Shown here: positions 17,657 through 28,560 of the stretch, one piece after another
Layout of the letters: each line of letters starts with the position of its first letter
Position numbering within the stretch: the first letter of the stretch is position 1
Source: Zygaena filipendulae
Taxonomy: Eukaryota > Arthropoda > Insecta > Lepidoptera > Zygaenidae
Length of the DNA: 64,000 nt
Assembly (NCBI GenBank): GCA_907165275.2
Contig: OU015674.1
Location: 3,099,001-3,163,000, forward strand
Direction: 5' to 3'
The notes under the pieces: model-generated
The model's database searches: none
Told to the model about the DNA's origin: nothing
The model's input: only the letters and a program-made list of their open reading frames with translations
Translations under genes and position numbers: made by a program

Positions 17657-17816
17657 ATGAAGACCAAGGCTGGGGTCCGAGCGAAAAATATGGACAAACT
17701 AATCGCCGCCGTCCAAGCTAGAGAGTGTTTGTGGGACAAAAGTTACAGAGGGCACAGGAACCGTTTCAAATTGGAACGTTATTGGAACGAGGTGGCCGCC
17801 GAGGTTGGGACGAGTA
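17657..17816 (+). CDS. MADF-BESS exon 1
   Basis: It codes residues 1-53 plus one base and contains helix 1 and most of helix 2 of the first MADF domain. The donor TA|GTGAGT is consensus. Confidence 0.82.
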
Positions 17817-20800
17817 GTGAGTTCTTTATTTTTTGCTTTACAATGAGAGGGGAGCGTTTTTGTCGCAGTTCGGCGGTGAGGTGGCGTCCGTAACTACGTA
17901 AACTGCACAGCGTCGCTCGCCCGCCGCCATTGCAGTAGAGACTGTAGAGATAGCGTTTTGTTCTGAGGTGTTTATGTAAGTAAGCACCACTGGGCAGGTA
18001 GGCATCTGCCTATTGGTGCATGTTCACCGCACGTTATAACGCGGATTAGCGCCGCGTAGAGCATAGAGCTTACGTAGAGCCGTTGTAGAGCTCATGCGTG
18101 TTTTCTATGCTAATGAGCAGGGCCGGATTACGGCGAAAGGACTAAGGCTTAAAATGTAGGTTTGATAATATGGAAAGAATAATATTAACACACGTGACTC
18201 ACATCAGTTATCTACACTAATATGTAGGTATTATAAAGATAATAAATTTGTATTTTAAGATCCCATTCTCAATTTTATTCATTCGTATGAAGCTTCAGCG
18301 AAGTTACAACGAAATTTCAACGAAATTTCGAAACGAACAGAACCATGGTAAGGAACGAACAAACTTTAAACGAAATTTTGTTTTTCGTTGAATTAGAGTA
18401 GACCCCCAGTATCCCGGAGTGACGTAGGATAGGTAGGTAGGTACCTACTTTCCGACAAGTTTTCGAATGAATTTACAAATTGACGTAGGTACCTACCTAC
18501 GTAATGTGAAACAGCAAATTAAAAATGTGTCAGTTAATTATCTCATTCTCCATCTAGCTTTTGACCCTAAGTCCTTCTCCATTCTTAACTTTGAATAGTG
18601 TTATGGTACCTATATTAGAAGTACAACACAAATACATAATAATAATAATTATATATCTATACTTAACATATTTTGCTACATTGTCGCATTGGTTCTAACT
18701 GTAGAGATAGTTGTAAAGTGGTTTCACTAAATAGTAGGTATAAAACAAAGTCGCTTTCTCTGTCCCTATATCCCTATGTATGCTTAAATCTTTAAAACTA
18801 CGCAACGGATTTTGATGCGGTTTTCACCAATAGATAGAGTGATTCACGAGAAAGGTTTATAACTATATTTTATCCTGAAATTCCCGCGGGAACTCCGAAA
18901 TTACCGCGGGTGAAACCGCGGGGGTTAGCTAGTTTTAAATAAATAAATAATCTATACTAATATTATAAAGAGCAAAAGTTTATGAGTTTGTGGGTTTGTG
19001 AGTTTGTGACTTTGTGACGTTGTAGGGGGTAATCTCTAATCTCTTGAAAATTCTTTCACTTATAGGAAGCTACAGTGATCCTGAGTGTCATAGAGTACTT
19101 TTTATCCCGGAATTCCCGCGGGAAATCTGGAATTACCGCGGGTAAAACCGCGACGGTCAGCTAGTTATTAATAAGACGAAATAACTATACCTACCTATAC
19201 TAACGTGCCGTTAATTCGTAAAATTTCAGGTCTCAACTGCAGAAAACGATGGAAGAATCTGAAGGATCAGTGTCGGAAGGAGATGAAGAAAAACTCGAGC
19301 GAGTCCGAGTGGCCACATTTTCAGAAATTGAAGTTCATCCACCACCAGTTCCTGGCTGAAGACGACGACGGCGATGACGACACAAATGACGAAGTGTTCA
19401 ACGTACTCGACGAGACCATACAAAGGCCCAAACTCGGATACACGATGAGAAAGAAACTGTTGATGAACAAGCGCAGGACCATCGACGTGGACATGAACAA
19501 ACTGATAGATCTGGTGAAGCCCAGGGACATCATTTGGAATCGACAGCTGAAAGGCCACCACAATTGGTACAAATTGGATGAGAGCTGGAAGGAAATTGCT
19601 CAGGAGTTGGGCGTGACGCGTAAGTTGACAATAATAGTCGGTAATAATCGTGATTTTGCCAGGTTTTATAGAGCCGGGATGTATGGTAAAAAAAAAAACA
19701 AATGTTTGGACATTAACACACAGCGCCATCTGGTCGTACACTAAGTAGGGCTTATACGTACTATAGGTAACAGACAACTGACAAATGATCTAATAAAAAC
19801 ACAGGAAAATGGTGAATACAAATGTTTACGCTTATGCGGGAATTAATAGATGTAGGAGCGCAAACGAAACAAACAAAGAAAAAACTCCGTTTTGTATACT
19901 CCACTAATATTATAAATGCGAAGGTAACTCTGTCTGTCTGTCTGTTACGCTTTCACGCCTTAACGGCTCAATCGATCATAACGAAATTTTGCATACACAT
20001 TGTCAGGGGGGCAACAAAGGACATAGGGTACTTTTTATCCCTGAATTCCCTCGGGAACTCCATAATTAAGGTGAGTGAAATCACGGGGAATTTATATACC
20101 TACATATGAATGCGGTGTCCATCAATAGAAAGAGTGATTCAAAAGGAAGGTTTATCACTGAATTTCTACGAGAACTCCGAAATTACTGTGGGGACATTAA
20201 TATATTATTGTATCTTAGAAATATTTTCGCTGATATGAAGAAACTCTAAGTAACATAAAAACCTGTGCATCTTGTCTTGTTTTAGTTTAGTAGTAATTTT
20301 TTAATTTTAAAATTTAAATCTTATTATGGCAATAATGGATACAAATAATCTACAATCACACTTGAGTATTTCTGTAAATATAAATCTGTGAATTAATAAT
20401 TTTCCTTTTTATTATTACAGGCGACGAAGCCAGACTCAAATGGAAATACCTCAGGGACCAAGCTCGTAAAGAAGTCAGGAAACATGACTCCGAATGGGAG
20501 TTCCTTCCCAAACTGCAGTTCCTGACCAACCAGTTCAACGACTACGAAGGCAACGAGGACCAGTTCAACCAAGAGTACGACACCGGCGACGCCGACCCGG
20601 GCAGCAGTTACTACAACATGGAGCCAGTGCCGAGCGAAATCCACGTCAGCGAAGAACCTCACGACGTGACCGCAAAAGACGACGAGTTCGATGAATTCGA
20701 CACGAAACCCATCATAATGGAAGCAGATTTCTACGATGACGACGACGAAGCTCAAAAAACCGGCACCACGCAAGAACCGGGGCAGCAGAAAGACGAGGAC

Positions 20801-20917
20801 ATTGGCTTCTTCAACAGCCTCCTGCCTCATGTAAAGAAATTGGGGCCGGCGAAGAAATTGATGTTGAGGATGAAGATACAAGAATTGGTGTACAATACTG
20901 TTTATAATGAAACCTAA
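17657..20917 (+). CDS. Tandem MADF-BESS domain protein (Adf-1-like), 3 exons
   Basis: Exons 17657-17816, 19230-19619 and 20421-20917 join in phase (1 and 1) to 348 codons ending TAA. The donors are GTGAGT and GTAAGT; the acceptors are AAATTTCAG and TTATTACAG. Residues 14-95 form the first MADF domain (KLIAAVQARECLWD.. RFKLERYWNEVAAEVG.. CRKRWKNLKDQCRKE). An acidic linker follows (96-112), then a second MADF (143-222: NKLIDLVKPRDIIWN.. WYKLDESWKEIAQELG.. LKWKYLRDQARKE). A long acidic region and a C-terminal BESS motif (310-346: DIGFFNSLLPHVKKL.. LMLRMKIQELV) complete it. MADF domains are Myb-like DNA-binding folds and BESS motifs mediate protein contacts, as in Drosophila Adf-1, so a nuclear transcription regulator is expected. 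Most MADF-BESS proteins have one MADF; two plus BESS is less usual. The ATG chosen is the first in frame after a GC-rich leader (17520-17656). Confidence 0.88.
18724..18933 (+). mobile_element. Third-family Helitron in MADF-BESS intron 1
   Basis: The 5' part (AAACTACGCAACGGATTTTG) differs from Lep1. The 3' part is the common CCGCGGGTGAAACCGCGGG hairpin and AGCTAGT. A sister lies at 46549-46749. Confidence 0.78.
18951..19165 (+). mobile_element. Fourth-family Helitron in MADF-BESS intron 1
   Basis: It starts TCTATACTAATATTATAAAG, then GAGTTTGTG-type repeats and GAAAATTCTTTCAC, and ends in the common hairpin and CAGCTAGT. It lies 17 bp after the previous Helitron. Confidence 0.78.
19230..19619 (+). 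CDS. MADF-BESS exon 2
   Basis: It completes the first MADF (CRKRWKNLKDQCRKE..), encodes the acidic linker DDDGDDDTNDE and starts the second MADF. The donor is C|GTAAGT. The exon starts 65 bp after the end of a Helitron. Confidence 0.85.
19900..20195 (+). mobile_element. Lep1-type Helitron plus third-family fragment in MADF-BESS intron 2
   Basis: A Lep1 body (19900-20090: CTGTCTGTCTGTCTGTTACG.. GGGTACTTTTTATCC) loses its CTAGT terminus. It is followed by a worn third-family 3' piece (20110-20195: CATCAATAGAAAGAGTGATT). Confidence 0.75.
20421..20917 (+). CDS. MADF-BESS exon 3
   Basis: It completes the second MADF, then an Asp/Glu-rich region and the BESS motif, and ends TAA at 20915-20917. 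The polypyrimidine-rich acceptor TTTCCTTTTTATTATTACAG is strong. Confidence 0.87.
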
Positions 20918-21182
20918 ATGCTTTTGGCATGCCTGTGACACTCCAAAAGAACCGATTTAAGTTCCTACTACTACTGCACGGGCTTGTGTGCTACGTCAGG
21001 GTGCGGGTGTGGTGTAGGGCTTGCGCCGGGGCACGGCGAGCGGCGGAGAGAGTTCCACATTCTAGTTGATACTGTCCGACACACACAGCAGCAACAGCCT
21101 ATATCACCTCTAGGCTCGCTCTAGGCTGGGGGCGGTGAGGCGCGGAGTTGGAGGGGGGGCTTCATGTCGCTTCATTACGTAG
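20918..21182 (+). other. Probable 3' UTR of the MADF-BESS gene
   Basis: GC-rich sequence follows the stop codon. The first AATAAA lies about 390 bp downstream, inside the next MITE, so poly(A) usage is uncertain. Confidence 0.35.
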
Positions 21183-21185
21183 TAA

Positions 21186-21338
21186 GGCCTTTTGCACATT
21201 ATAAGAAATTTTCTTGTGCCTTACATGCATCCGACAAACTACTATGCGCATGGAGGACGACGCGTGTCTTATCCGACATTTCTTGTACGACTGGATGTCT
21301 TATGACACAATAAAATTTCTTGTAATGTGCAAAAGGCC
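21186..21338. mobile_element. Harbinger-like MITE, TAA duplication, copy 1
   Basis: The ends GGCCTTTTGCACATTATAAG and TGTAATGTGCAAAAGGCC are inverted. TAA flanks both sides (21183-21185, 21339-21341). The 3-bp TWA duplication and GGCC ends fit PIF/Harbinger. Confidence 0.85.
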
Positions 21339-21760
21339 TAATAGTCAACAAAAAGCCTTCATCGAAGCATCGAGTGTCAAAGCGTCCACATCGCGGTTTG
21401 TGGTAAATTAAGATCGGGAGATATTGTGATATGTATGTAACTGGTCCATCACGTTTCGCTAAATTTAATGCAATAACTAGTTTAATCTACTAGTTAGATA
21501 ACTTAGTTGTATTTAGAATAGAATAAGAATACACGTAATAAGAATATTATTATTACATACGTATGTATGTAAACGTTGAACACACAGATAGAACATGTCC
21601 TAGATTAACACATAGGATATTTTTTGCATAATATTTTACATAATGCCTAAGGCTGACATTTGCAAGCGAGTTGCAGAAAAATAATTTTAAAAATAAAATT
21701 TAGCTATTTAATTTGTTTTCACTTCAGTAGCTCAAACATGTAGGTTTTGCTGTCTGAAAT

Positions 21761-21789
21761 CAGTGAGCAAAATGCGATTTTGCTCACTG
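21761..21789. repeat. Perfect short palindrome
   Basis: CAGTGAGCAAAAT-G-CG-style inverted sequence: CAGTGAGCAAAAT is answered by ATTTTGCTCACTG around a 3-base centre. It is probably the core of an eroded hairpin MITE related to 22146-22333. Confidence 0.6.
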
Positions 21790-22145
21790 AGTGAGGCAAA
21801 GTAACTTTTTAATTTTTGTTTTCAGAAAACCGCGAATATCTTATTCAGCCTTGGGTTAATCATACAATTCGAAACATTTACATTCTATATTCTTTCCCGC
21901 CATTAGAATGAGAGAGAGACAAAGACCAGCCCTTTCGAGGTTCCGATTTTGAATTCGACCTCAAAGACAAACACGTTCGGAAAATTGTACTAACTAAAGT
22001 AATTTTGCAAAAAGATAATTATGTCTTTTAATGTAATTTAAACTTATTGTTGTATTTAAACGAAAATAAGTATTTACTGCAAATAAAACTGATATTTAAC
22101 CTGTAAATATTATCTCCTAAAGTGTTTTCGCTGCTGAAGTGAAAA

Positions 22146-22333
22146 GTTATGTGTGTTACACGAGAGCAAAGTTTTTTGCATCTCGTGCCTTTGAATCCTT
22201 CGCCACACTCAGGATTCAACATTAGAATCACTCGCTACGCTCGTGATTCAATCATTGAATCCTGAGCAAGCGAAGGATTCAAAATCAGCACTCGCAGCAA
22301 AAAATGACTTTGCTCTCTTGTTGCACAAATAAC
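22146..22333. mobile_element. Hairpin MITE (GAGAGCAAAG arms)
   Basis: The left arm GTTATGTGTGTTACACGAGA and right arm TCTCTTGTTGCACAAATAAC pair imperfectly over about 60 bp. Inner repeats GAATCCTTCGC / GCGAAGGATTC and GAATCACTCGC / GCTCGTGATTC extend the fold. Confidence 0.7.
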
Positions 22334-22568
22334 TATTAAGTTATTTTATAAGTCAAAGGAGATTAAAATTTTAACTGTCCACCGACGCGTGTGTTTTATT
22401 ACTTACGTAGATTAATTAATGTTATGCATATTTCGTATCACACGAAAATATGGCATTGTGTGAGTTTTTGACAAAGATAATATTTTTTGATGCTCGTTTA
22501 GTTTATGCTTCGGTGTCGGTAAGGCAAAAGCCACACTACACAGAACTCTTTAGAGTGTGGCTTTAGCC

Positions 22569-22814
22569 CAGTTGTTCTTGACAGGTAGTCCGCGGACCAC
22601 TAGTGGTCCTTGGAAGCATTTCAAGTGGTCCGCGAGCCATGACAATAAATGTAAAATGACAAGAGTCGACACACCATTACCCGAGCGTGTAACACGCCCG
22701 ACTGCGACTCGAAGCGAGATATAACCTCCAAATCAATAAACCAACTGGGTTGTCCATGGCATAACAGAAATTTTGTCAAATGGTCCTCCAGGACTAAAAG
22801 GTTGAGAACTACTG
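22569..22814. mobile_element. hAT MITE with perfect 8-bp target duplication
   Basis: The termini CAGTTGTTCTTGACAGG and AAAGGTTGAGAACTACTG form a hAT-type inverted pair. CTTTAGCC occurs exactly at 22561-22568 and 22815-22822. The interior carries GTGGTCCGCGGACCAC-type motifs. Confidence 0.92.
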
Positions 22815-22822
22815 CTTTAGCC

Positions 22823-23319
22823 TAACAACTTTTTACATTATCCAAAACAAAACTAATACCTACAGTACTAAAACCGAAGGTTAGCGCGATCGGTCCTCTG
22901 AATTTTGAGTGCGAGTTATTTATTACACCAAACAACTTATTTTTATGTCATATTTACAGGTTGTAATGAGAAATCGACCTGAATACAGACGTTTTTAGCC
23001 CGTTGCCTCATTATTGACTGTTCCAATGGGAACTACCGACTGCGTGCGCCTGCGCATACTTGTTTCAGAAATGCCGCGGATCGCAAGTCGCGCTCGACAC
23101 AAAATCACTTGGCGGATAGTAATATCTCAAGATTGTTGTAACCATGTTGTAACTTTTTTTTATATAAACACCATGGCGACGTTTCATATTCCGTGTGTAC
23201 TTAGTTTTTTTTGGTGAGAATCTATAGCATTTGCGTACGATTTATGGTGTGCGTTTGAATATGATTATACGTGAAAGATTACATAGATTCAAGTTTAGTA
23301 AATTTTATATTACAATACA
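22823..23319. other. Intergenic sequence
   Basis: There is a modest GC-rich patch at 23030-23100, and short open frames are treated as chance. No gene is recognised. Confidence 0.4.
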
Positions 23320-23507
23320 ACTAGCTTTGCCCCTCTCACCGCACCGATTCCCCGCGGGAATTCCAGGATACAAATTACCCCATGTCCTTTTCTCTACCCC
23401 TGACAACGTGTTACGTGTATAATTCTATAATTATCGGTCGAGCCGTTGAAGAGTGAAACCATGAAACAAACGCCAACAAATAAACTCACATTTACATTTA
23501 TTTAAGG
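23320..23507 (-). mobile_element. Lep1-type Helitron
   Basis: Starts ACTAGCTTTGCCCC with CCCCGCGGGAATTCCAGGAT, then GACAACGTG and GAGCCGTTGAAGAGTG. The left end is worn. Confidence 0.7.
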
Positions 23508-23895
23508 TTAACTAGATTTAATAATAGCTCGCTGTCGCTTATATAGTCCATCCATATTATTTATTTATTTATTTCAAAAAACCACAATTATAATACCTAA
23601 TACGATTATAGTATTATATACGACTTTAAGCATTTAATTACATTTTAAGGCTTAAAAGTTAACACAAACAACGTAGCTTTTGTGAATTATGTTATGCCAT
23701 ATCTCCCAGAATGCGTTGCGATGGCGTTTTGTTAATGCAAACATTTAATATTCGATCAATAACGAAGCGCGTGGGCCCGCGGATTGCGTGCGCGCAGGAA
23801 GCTGCACGTAACGAAACGAGCTTTGTTAGGTACCTACTCTTGTTACGTTCCATCCGGTTTATAACACTCACATTCTCCACTTATGCAGTTCTTCA

Positions 23896-24208
23896 TCTAT
23901 ACTATAATAAAAGAGGAGAATCCGCGATTCTGTGCATTGAATATTAAAAACAAAATTGACAGGGGGCGATAAAAGATGAGTAACCACAACCAACCTCAAA
24001 AAAAGGATTTTTAAAATTATTTTCTGTCTGTCTGTCTGTCTGTTCGCGATAATTTCTGAATCTACTGAAAGGATTGTCATGCGGTTTTCACAGGTAGATT
24101 AAGCTTAGCCTAGAGCCACATATCTATAGGCTTTGTTTCATTGAAATCGGATATGTCGGAATAAAAGTTGTTGTAGGTATAAAAACATTTCACGCGGGTC
24201 ACAGCTAG
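23896..24208 (+). mobile_element. Helitron of a divergent family
   Basis: It begins TCTATACTATAATAAAAGAG, carries a CTGT microsatellite (24026-24043), and ends CACGCGGGTCACAGCTAGT with a reduced hairpin. The same terminus suggests mobilisation by the same enzyme. Confidence 0.65.
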
Positions 24209-24531
24209 TCTTAAAGTAAAATTTTCATCTCATCTATTCAAAAACTGACATTTTTGGCATGACATTGACATGGCACTCTATATACATCTAATTGAGGCAC
24301 GAAACATACAATCTCGAAAAATCACAAATAATAGTAAAATATACGTTTTAATCTTTTTAACATCGTATTTTACCTGAAATGACCCCTCTATATGTGTTGT
24401 TCTTGGGTGCATTATTTATTAAATCTTCGAAGAATCTTGAATTATTTTGATTACAGCCCTTACATATTGCACTCACGTACTAGCTACGTGAAATATTATA
24501 TTTTATACTCTCCACGTAATATTTACCATAA

Positions 24532-24714
24532 TTATGTCAAGAAACACTTTGAACTGGATCCGTTAAGACAATTCGGATCATTTGCAAATGCATCGTTGCG
24601 ATACACATTCGGTGAATTGATGCACTCGATATCTTGCCGAGTTCGTTCACCTGATGCTCCAAAAGATTTATAATGCTGTTCAGGAAATAAAACTTCAGAA
24701 GCGACACCGTTCAT
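24532..24714 (-). CDS. Doubtful small open frame, 60 aa
   Basis: The minus-strand frame MNGVASEVLFPEQHYKSFGA.. to SSSKCFLT has balanced amino-acid composition and three Cys, unlike nearby AT-rich chance frames. No family is recognised, and no splice sites or promoter are evident. It could be an exon relic. Confidence 0.22.
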   Translation of the reverse strand: MNGVASEVLFPEQHYKSFGASGERTRQDIECINSPNVYRNDAFANDPNCLNGSSSKCFLT

Positions 24715-25650
24715 GAAAGAAACAAATGTAAGAATTCAACTATAAAAAACTCTTAAATCTTTTAATTTACCTTTAAAATTATGAAAGAAATAGGGATTTC
24801 TTTATTTTCATTTTTTCAAACTCCTATGGGTAAAATCATTACATTATAATCATACATTGGACATGATAAGGATATGAATCTATGTCTGATATGGAACAAT
24901 GACTATTTGTCACGTAAAACCATATAGGAAGCCCTCGCTCCAATCCAGCTCTATTATTTTAACCTCTTATTTCTGTCTCTGCCAGTGGTATTTTAATATT
25001 TACCGCTACCAGTAGAATAAATATATTATTATATCAACCCGTTATAATAGTTATACTATTTAAATTTTCGAAAAGAGTTTAAAATTACATAATATAGCTT
25101 ATTCAGAACGAAACTTAATAAACGTAGATTATGATGGATATTAAATTACGATAAAATTAAATAACAATAAATAATCAAACATAATTTGTTTTGAGTGATA
25201 ATTTTTTTGCAACGAAGAAACCATCTTCTTAAAAATTTACATATTCTTTGACCGGACTGCATGCACTTCTTCGATTTATTGCTCGCAAAACGGAATACAA
25301 CACGAAATCTGAACGCAAATTCTTGTACATTTATTATTATTTATGACTGAAAATGTATGTTTTGTTTGAGTACATAACGTTATGCAGTGTTCGAATGTGG
25401 GTAATGCACGTTTGTTTTACATTCATAGTTCTGGCTATAGTTCAATCATGTGATGAATTATCGTTGAATATACATTTTTATGCATCGATGTCGATTAGCC
25501 GACGTCGCTTGTTTGTATAATTTATAGCCTTTAGTATAGCTTTTGATCGTGGTTTCGTCTATGTCAGTTAGATTTTTTTATTATTCAGAAGTTTTTCCGT
25601 AACCAGACCAGACCTAACTTGCACCTGATTGTATCCGATGATTTGGACTA
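24715..25650. other. AT-rich intergenic sequence
   Basis: No gene, hairpin or repeat unit is recognised. Confidence 0.45.
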
Positions 25651-25654
25651 TGGT

Positions 25655-25712
25655 GTTATTATGCTATTATGCTTACATGTTATGCTATTATGTTATTATG
25701 CTTTTGCCAATT
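25655..25712. repeat. Short minisatellite TTATGCTA
   Basis: Imperfect repeats of TTATGCTA and TTATTATGC occur over about 60 bp. Confidence 0.6.
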
Positions 25713-25734
25713 ATATTCTTGTTGACTGTAAAGC

Positions 25735-25985
25735 TTAAGTGGCAATGGACAAGGAATGAAGAAGAAGAATGAAGATGAAGGAATGGCTACCACGTATACA
25801 TGATGAAGGCAAACTTGCCCCAAGATGAGCCAAAAATTTGGTAGTTCTGTGGGATAAAGTTGGATGAGAGTAGCATAGAAATGACCATCCTGTCAAACTT
25901 CATGTCCTGTCGTCGTCTTATGATCCAATAGACAAAGGTCCTCTCCTTGGTCCAACAATGTCTGTCCGCTGATATAATGATGATG
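25735..25985 (+). repeat. LINE 3' relic (RTE/Dong-like)
   Basis: AAGTGGCAATGGACAAGGAA, then TAGCATAGAAATGACCATCC, then GGTCCTCTCCTTGGTCCAAC, ending in a GATAATGATGATGA-type tail. This is the order seen at the 3' end of a common lepidopteran non-LTR element. The frame is broken. Confidence 0.5.
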
Positions 25986-26330
25986 ACTCAGAATCTAGAT
26001 CATGAGCTAGCTTAGCTTTTACAAACTCCAGTTTCTTAAAAGGATATTAACTGTATACCTATGTTGCTATGAAATGCACGTAGGTAGAAAAGTACATAAT
26101 TATGTGTATTTTAGTGATGAAATGAATTGATGTTCATGATACTTAATAAACCCATTCAAATTATTATCTAACTTATGGACATATAGACAAACGTTAATAT
26201 AGATGTACACATGCAAATGACGTAAGAAAAAAATAGTATTGTAGTTACGCGTCACTGACTACTCTGTCCGTTCTCAATGGATTCGTTATATTTGTCTGTG
26301 CATACGCAAACGTCAATAACAAGGGCACCT

Positions 26331-26420
26331 GACTGGCCGAGTGAGTCATCTAAATTAACGCGTGGGTCTCAAATCACGAACTGGTGAAGGCGAAATTTGG
26401 TCAGACATCATATAGAGCAA
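26331..26420 (+). repeat. Possible tRNA-like SINE head
   Basis: CTGGCCGAGTGAGTCATCTA resembles an A-box region. The B box is lost. Confidence 0.3.
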
Positions 26421-26529
26421 TCATTAATCTATTTAGCATGAGGTAAACCGTAATGCAAGGCAAAAGCGCTTTCAAAACCTCTGTATTCGGTTCATATTAG
26501 GCTTGCGCAAATAGGTATTTTCGAGATCA

Positions 26530-27180
26530 GCTCAAGTGGCTTCCTATACGACTTCCTGGAATATGCATATTTCATCCCTTCTTTAAAATATTTTGTTCAA
26601 TCCATCGACTCCCACTTATTTGAAAAAATGCTTTCTATGTCGCAGGCAAAAATGAATCTCTTCGATCTTCCAGACGTCTTATACTCCAAATTCCCGTTTC
26701 TCTTTCGCCATCCAAGAAAGTCGTATCTGGGGAAGGCCACGTTGTTGTGGAATTCGCTGCCGCTCGACATCCGAAGCGCGAGAAACATCGTGTCCTTCAA
26801 ATCCGTACTACGGCTTCATTACCTTTCCTTCAATGCTCCTATTACTTAGAAACATTATATACTATGTAGTTGTCTCATTGAAGTGAAGTGCATGGCGTAT
26901 TTTATGTATATGTCAATGTATGTGCTGCATGAGTATAGATTGTTGGTATGTAGTGATTTTATATATTTAAGTATTGTGTAGTTTATTTATTTTTATAGTA
27001 TGATATTTGGAATGCTTTGCCCAACCACCTGTGTCTATGTATTTTTGTTTCTCCTTTCGCATAATTGGTTGTCTGGAAGAGATCGCAACTATGCGATAAG
27101 ACCGCCATTTGCTTTCTCCTTTTCTTTAGGTACTGTAACATTGTTATTTTATGTGCAATAAAGGATTAAATAAATAAATA
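26530..27180 (+). pseudogene. LINE 3' end: reverse transcriptase C-terminus relic, UTR and tail
   Basis: Frame fragments give LKWLPIRL (26533 region) and, after a frameshift, FRHPRKSYLGKATLLWNSLP then LDIRSARNIVSFKSVLRLHY up to a stop at 26847-26849. The motif LWNSLPxDIR..FKxxLrxHy is typical of Jockey/CR1-type non-LTR reverse transcriptase C-termini. The 3' UTR with GGTTGTCTGGAAGAGATCGC ends CAATAAAGGATTAAATAAAT. It is 5'-truncated. Confidence 0.75.
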
Positions 27181-27224
27181 AACAAATAATAGATTCGATG
27201 TGGAAGTAGGTAATCTATGGAAAT

Positions 27225-27893
27225 GGAACTTCTGAACCGATAATGAAAACTCTTTTATAAAGAAAGTTGCAGCATCACAGGATACACAGGATACCTACTT
27301 TTGTTTTTGAAAAAATAGTTTTCGAGGTAATCTCGAAATTGAAATTGGGCGAAATTGCGGGGGATAGCTAGTTTTCAATATAACTAGTTATTTCTCGAGA
27401 AGTTCGGAGTTCTCGCAGGAATTCCGGGGTAAAAGTACCCTAAAGTTCTTTAGTCAGGGGTACTAGTACCTGACAATGTTTGGATACAAAATTTCATGAC
27501 GATTGGCTGGGTTGTTAATGCGTGAAAGCGTAATAAACAAACAAACGAACGAAAGCGTAAAAACAATCTCTCTTTCGCATAATAATAAGGATTTCATATC
27601 GTCATAAAAATGTCACAAACAAAAGTAATGAACGTTAATACTTGAACAACTCTAATTAATAACACGGTGAAATATACATGACTAGCTGTTCCCCCCAATT
27701 TCAACCTGCGGTAATTTCGGAGTTCCCACGAGAATTACAGGATAAACACTCTAGTCTATGACACTCAGAAACACTGTAGCATTCTATAGGTACAAGAATT
27801 TTCAAAATCGGTTCAGTAGATCCAGAGATTATCCTCTACAACCTCACAAACTTACAAATTTTACTTCTTTTTATTATTAGAATACGAGTATAA
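27225..27893. mobile_element. Cluster of three Helitron copies
   Basis: A plus-oriented fourth-family piece ends TAGCTAGT at 27372. A minus-oriented Lep1 copy spans 27383-27592 (TTCCGGGGTAAAAGTACCC.. CTTTCGCATAATAATAAGG). A minus-oriented fourth-family copy spans 27681-27893 (ACTAGCTGTTCCCCCC.. GTTCAGTAGATCCAGAGATT). Confidence 0.72.
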
Positions 27894-28255
27894 GTATGTA
27901 GATATCAATGCACTGCGCATAACTCGGCCTGACTAATTATTATTTATCATCTGATATTAGACTTCGTACCTTCTATTTCATACTGAAGAAAATGATATTA
28001 CAATTCATAACACATTCCAGCAAAGAAACCTAATCCGACATTGTTAGAGAATCCACATAAGTGTGACATTAAACTTGAGACATTGTAAAAGTTACCCAGT
28101 TATTTCAACTTGACCTACACAACACTCACCGGGGTACCTATTGTTACAATAATGTCAGGGGAGAAGTAAACTATCTTTAAGACCTTCTTTCTATCAGCTA
28201 AGATATTGGTTCTTCTTATTGTCGGTCGCTATTTATTGATTTTAAGGTTATCAAG

Positions 28256-28560
28256 CTAGACGTTTGACCTCACCTCACCTGATATTAAGTTACGGTATGG
28301 TTGAAGAAGATGAACATATATACACACACTTGGCCAGGAATGGGAACTGGTTTTCAGGTAAAGCTGCCGGAACGCACCGTTGGGTGCTTGGCGACAGACT
28401 TTCAACTTGAGGCTGGTAGCTACCAGCCCTACCACCTGCAATATGATATCCTTATTATGTTTTCCTTCAACATCAGCTCAAGCTCATTGTTAAGATTTGA
28501 ATCCACGCGTCTTTCGGCGTATAATTCGCATGAAGCAACCACTGAGCTAACATGGTTTAT
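28256..28560 (-). repeat. tRNA-derived SINE
   Basis: On the minus strand the A box TTAGCTCAGTGG (about 28552-28541) and a B-box-like GGATTCAAATC (28504-28494) are about 38 bp apart, as in tRNA heads. The body GGTGGTAGGGCT.. CTGTCGCCAAGC.. CGGTGCGTTCCGGCAGC is shared with 52560-52756. Confidence 0.65.

Noticed and set aside
19226..19777. 183-codon minus-strand open frame opposite MADF-BESS exon 2
   Set aside because: It is the antisense shadow of an exon that joins in phase with two others and shows clear MADF motifs.
20393..20941. 182-codon minus-strand open frame opposite MADF-BESS exon 3
   Set aside because: Antisense shadow; the Val/Val-rich composition mirrors the Asp/Glu codons of the real protein.
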